From: Flavobacterium sp.
Lineage (GTDB): Bacteria; Bacteroidota; Bacteroidia; Flavobacteriales; Flavobacteriaceae
Reading direction: 5' to 3'
Assembly (NCBI GenBank): GCA_023253295.1
Contig: JALRGZ010000189.1
Location: forward strand, 1-5,444
Length of the DNA: 5,444 bases
This document shows, piece after piece, positions 4,475 through 5,444 of this stretch. Each line of letters starts with the position of its first letter. The stretch's first letter is position 1. The notes below the pieces were generated by a model that did no database searches, was not told where the DNA came from, and saw only the letters and a program-made list of their open reading frames with translations. Both the position numbers and the translations under genes were made by a program.

Positions 4475-5444
4475 CTAAATTACCCAATCAACTGGTTTTT
4501 CTAATACTTTCAATAACTTTTCTTCTTCGCTTCCGGCTTCCGGATGATGGTCGTATACCCATTGTACATGCGGTGGTAAACTCATCAGAATACTTTCGAT
4601 TCTTCCATTGGTTTTTAAGCCAAATAATGTGCCTTTGTCGTGAACCAAATTGAATTCAACATAACGTCCACGACGGATTTCCTGCCAGGTTCTGTTGGCT
4701 TCAGTATAAGGCAAGTCTTTTCTGCGCTCCACAATTGGTGTATAAGCTTCTAAGAAGCTGTTTCCAACTTCAGTGACAAAATTATACCAGCCCTTCATTG
4801 ACATCTCCGGAGTGGCTTTTAAATAGTCGAAAAACAAACCGCCCACACCTCTGGCTTCATGACGGTGCGCATTCCAGAAATAATCGTCACATTTCTTTTT
4901 ATAATTTGGGTAAAATTCCGGATTATGCTTATCACAAGCGGTTTTACAGATTTGGTGGAAATGCTTTGCATCTTCTTCAAACAAATAATAAGGCGTTAAA
5001 TCTTGACCACCTCCAAACCATTGGTTGATGATAGTTCTGTTTTCATCGTACATTTCAAAATATCGCCAGTTGGCATGCACCGTTGGTACCATTGGATTCT
5101 TAGGATGAATTACCAAACTCAGTCCACAGGCAAAGAAATCAGCTTCACCTACGTTAAACATTTTCTGCATGGTATCCGGCAATTTGCCATGAACGGCTGA
5201 AATATTGACTCCCCCTTTTTCAAAAACAGCTCCGTTTTCAATCACGCGGGTTCTTCCGCCACCACCTTCAGGTCGGTCCCATAAATCCTGACGGAATTGG
5301 GCAACACCGTCTATCTTTTCTAATCCGGCACAGATTTGATCCTGAAGTTGTTGTATGTAGGCGTAAAATTGATCTTTTGCTGCACACTCTGCATATGCCT
5401 CCTTCCACTTGTTGCCGCGGCGATCTTCTGGACCGCGAATGACG
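4475..5444 (-). CDS. hemF: Oxygen-dependent coproporphyrinogen III oxidase, 5' end at or beyond window edge
   Basis: The enzyme converts coproporphyrinogen III to protoporphyrinogen IX by two O2-dependent oxidative decarboxylations. The frame is open from the window edge through 322 visible residues to TAG at 4475-4477. Family motifs in order (visible numbering) are RPEGGGGRTRVIENG (58-71), HAN (123-125), WFGGGQDLTPYY (142-153), RGVGGLFFD (198-206), RRGRYVEFNL (257-266) and ESILMSLPP (283-291). The GTG at 5245 lies inside RTRVIENG and cannot be the start. Flavobacterium HemF is about 300 residues and, from memory, begins M-K-D-(K/Q)-FYAYIQ. Here KDQFYAYIQ begins at visible residue 23, but the preceding codon (5378-5380) is GCA, not ATG. 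At least 21 further residues, GC-richer than the rest, stay in frame to the edge. This is either a real N-terminal extension or fusion, or foreign sequence joined at a contig end. Confidence 0.95.
   Translation of the reverse strand, partial: VIRGPEDRRGNKWKEAYAECAAKDQFYAYIQQLQDQICAGLEKIDGVAQFRQDLWDRPEGGGGRTRVIENGAVFEKGGVNISAVHGKLPDTMQKMFNVGEADFFACGLSLVIHPKNPMVPTVHANWRYFEMYDENRTIINQWFGGGQDLTPYYLFEEDAKHFHQICKTACDKHNPEFYPNYKKKCDDYFWNAHRHEARGVGGLFFDYLKATPEMSMKGWYNFVTEVGNSFLEAYTPIVERRKDLPYTEANRTWQEIRRGRYVEFNLVHDKGTLFGLKTNGRIESILMSLPPHVQWVYDHHPEAGSEEEKLLKVLEKPVDWVI

Noticed and set aside
4144..5200. Rightward open frames at 4144-4407, 4798-5028 and 5003-5200
   Set aside because: They lie antisense to hemB and hemF, have no recognisable domains and read like reverse-frame translations of conserved genes.
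4475..5245. hemF starting at the GTG at 5245
   Set aside because: The GTG encodes Val inside the conserved GGGGRTRVIENG motif, and 66 further in-frame codons upstream, most of them clearly HemF, continue to the window edge.

Overview
The window looks like a chromosomal segment of a member of the Flavobacteriaceae (Bacteroidota), most likely Flavobacterium or a close relative. The basis is low GC content, A-rich leaders without Shine-Dalgarno sequences, a perfect match to the Bacteroidota -7 promoter element (TAnnTTTG), AAAAA-stem-TTTTT terminators, and protein sequences of Flavobacterium character (Ald, HemB, HemF, secreted DinB). No mobile element, CRISPR array, tRNA or rRNA is visible.

Left part (1-2339): the 3' end of a class I SAM-dependent methyltransferase gene runs rightward and ends at a bidirectional terminator. 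This terminator is shared with the convergent ald gene (alanine dehydrogenase, leftward). Divergent from ald, across a 199-bp intergenic region with a good ald -7 box and several small dyads, is an Lrp/AsnC-family regulator. The layout suggests that the regulator controls ald, probably in response to an amino acid such as alanine. The regulator gene ends at a second terminator whose stem core is the same as that of the first.

Middle (2340-2426): a short intergenic stretch between convergent genes holds a foldable element of about 78 bp. From memory it resembles a repeat or structured RNA scattered through many flavobacterial genomes.

Right part (2427-5444, all leftward): a haem-biosynthesis cluster in transcription order hemF (aerobic coproporphyrinogen III oxidase, cut by the window edge), hemB (porphobilinogen synthase with a cysteine-free metal-site loop), a secreted DinB-like protein and a c-type cytochrome lipoprotein. 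The last three genes are only 2 and 13 nt apart and are almost certainly cotranscribed. HemF and HemB make haem precursors and the terminal gene encodes a haem protein. Between hemF and hemB are a near-perfect 22-bp palindrome and a 13-bp tandem repeat.

Most of this is conserved housekeeping sequence, and I do not see an undescribed multi-gene system. The items most worth checking are the right edge, where hemF reads in frame past its expected start into GC-richer sequence, then the hemF-hemB palindrome and the 2343-2420 element.
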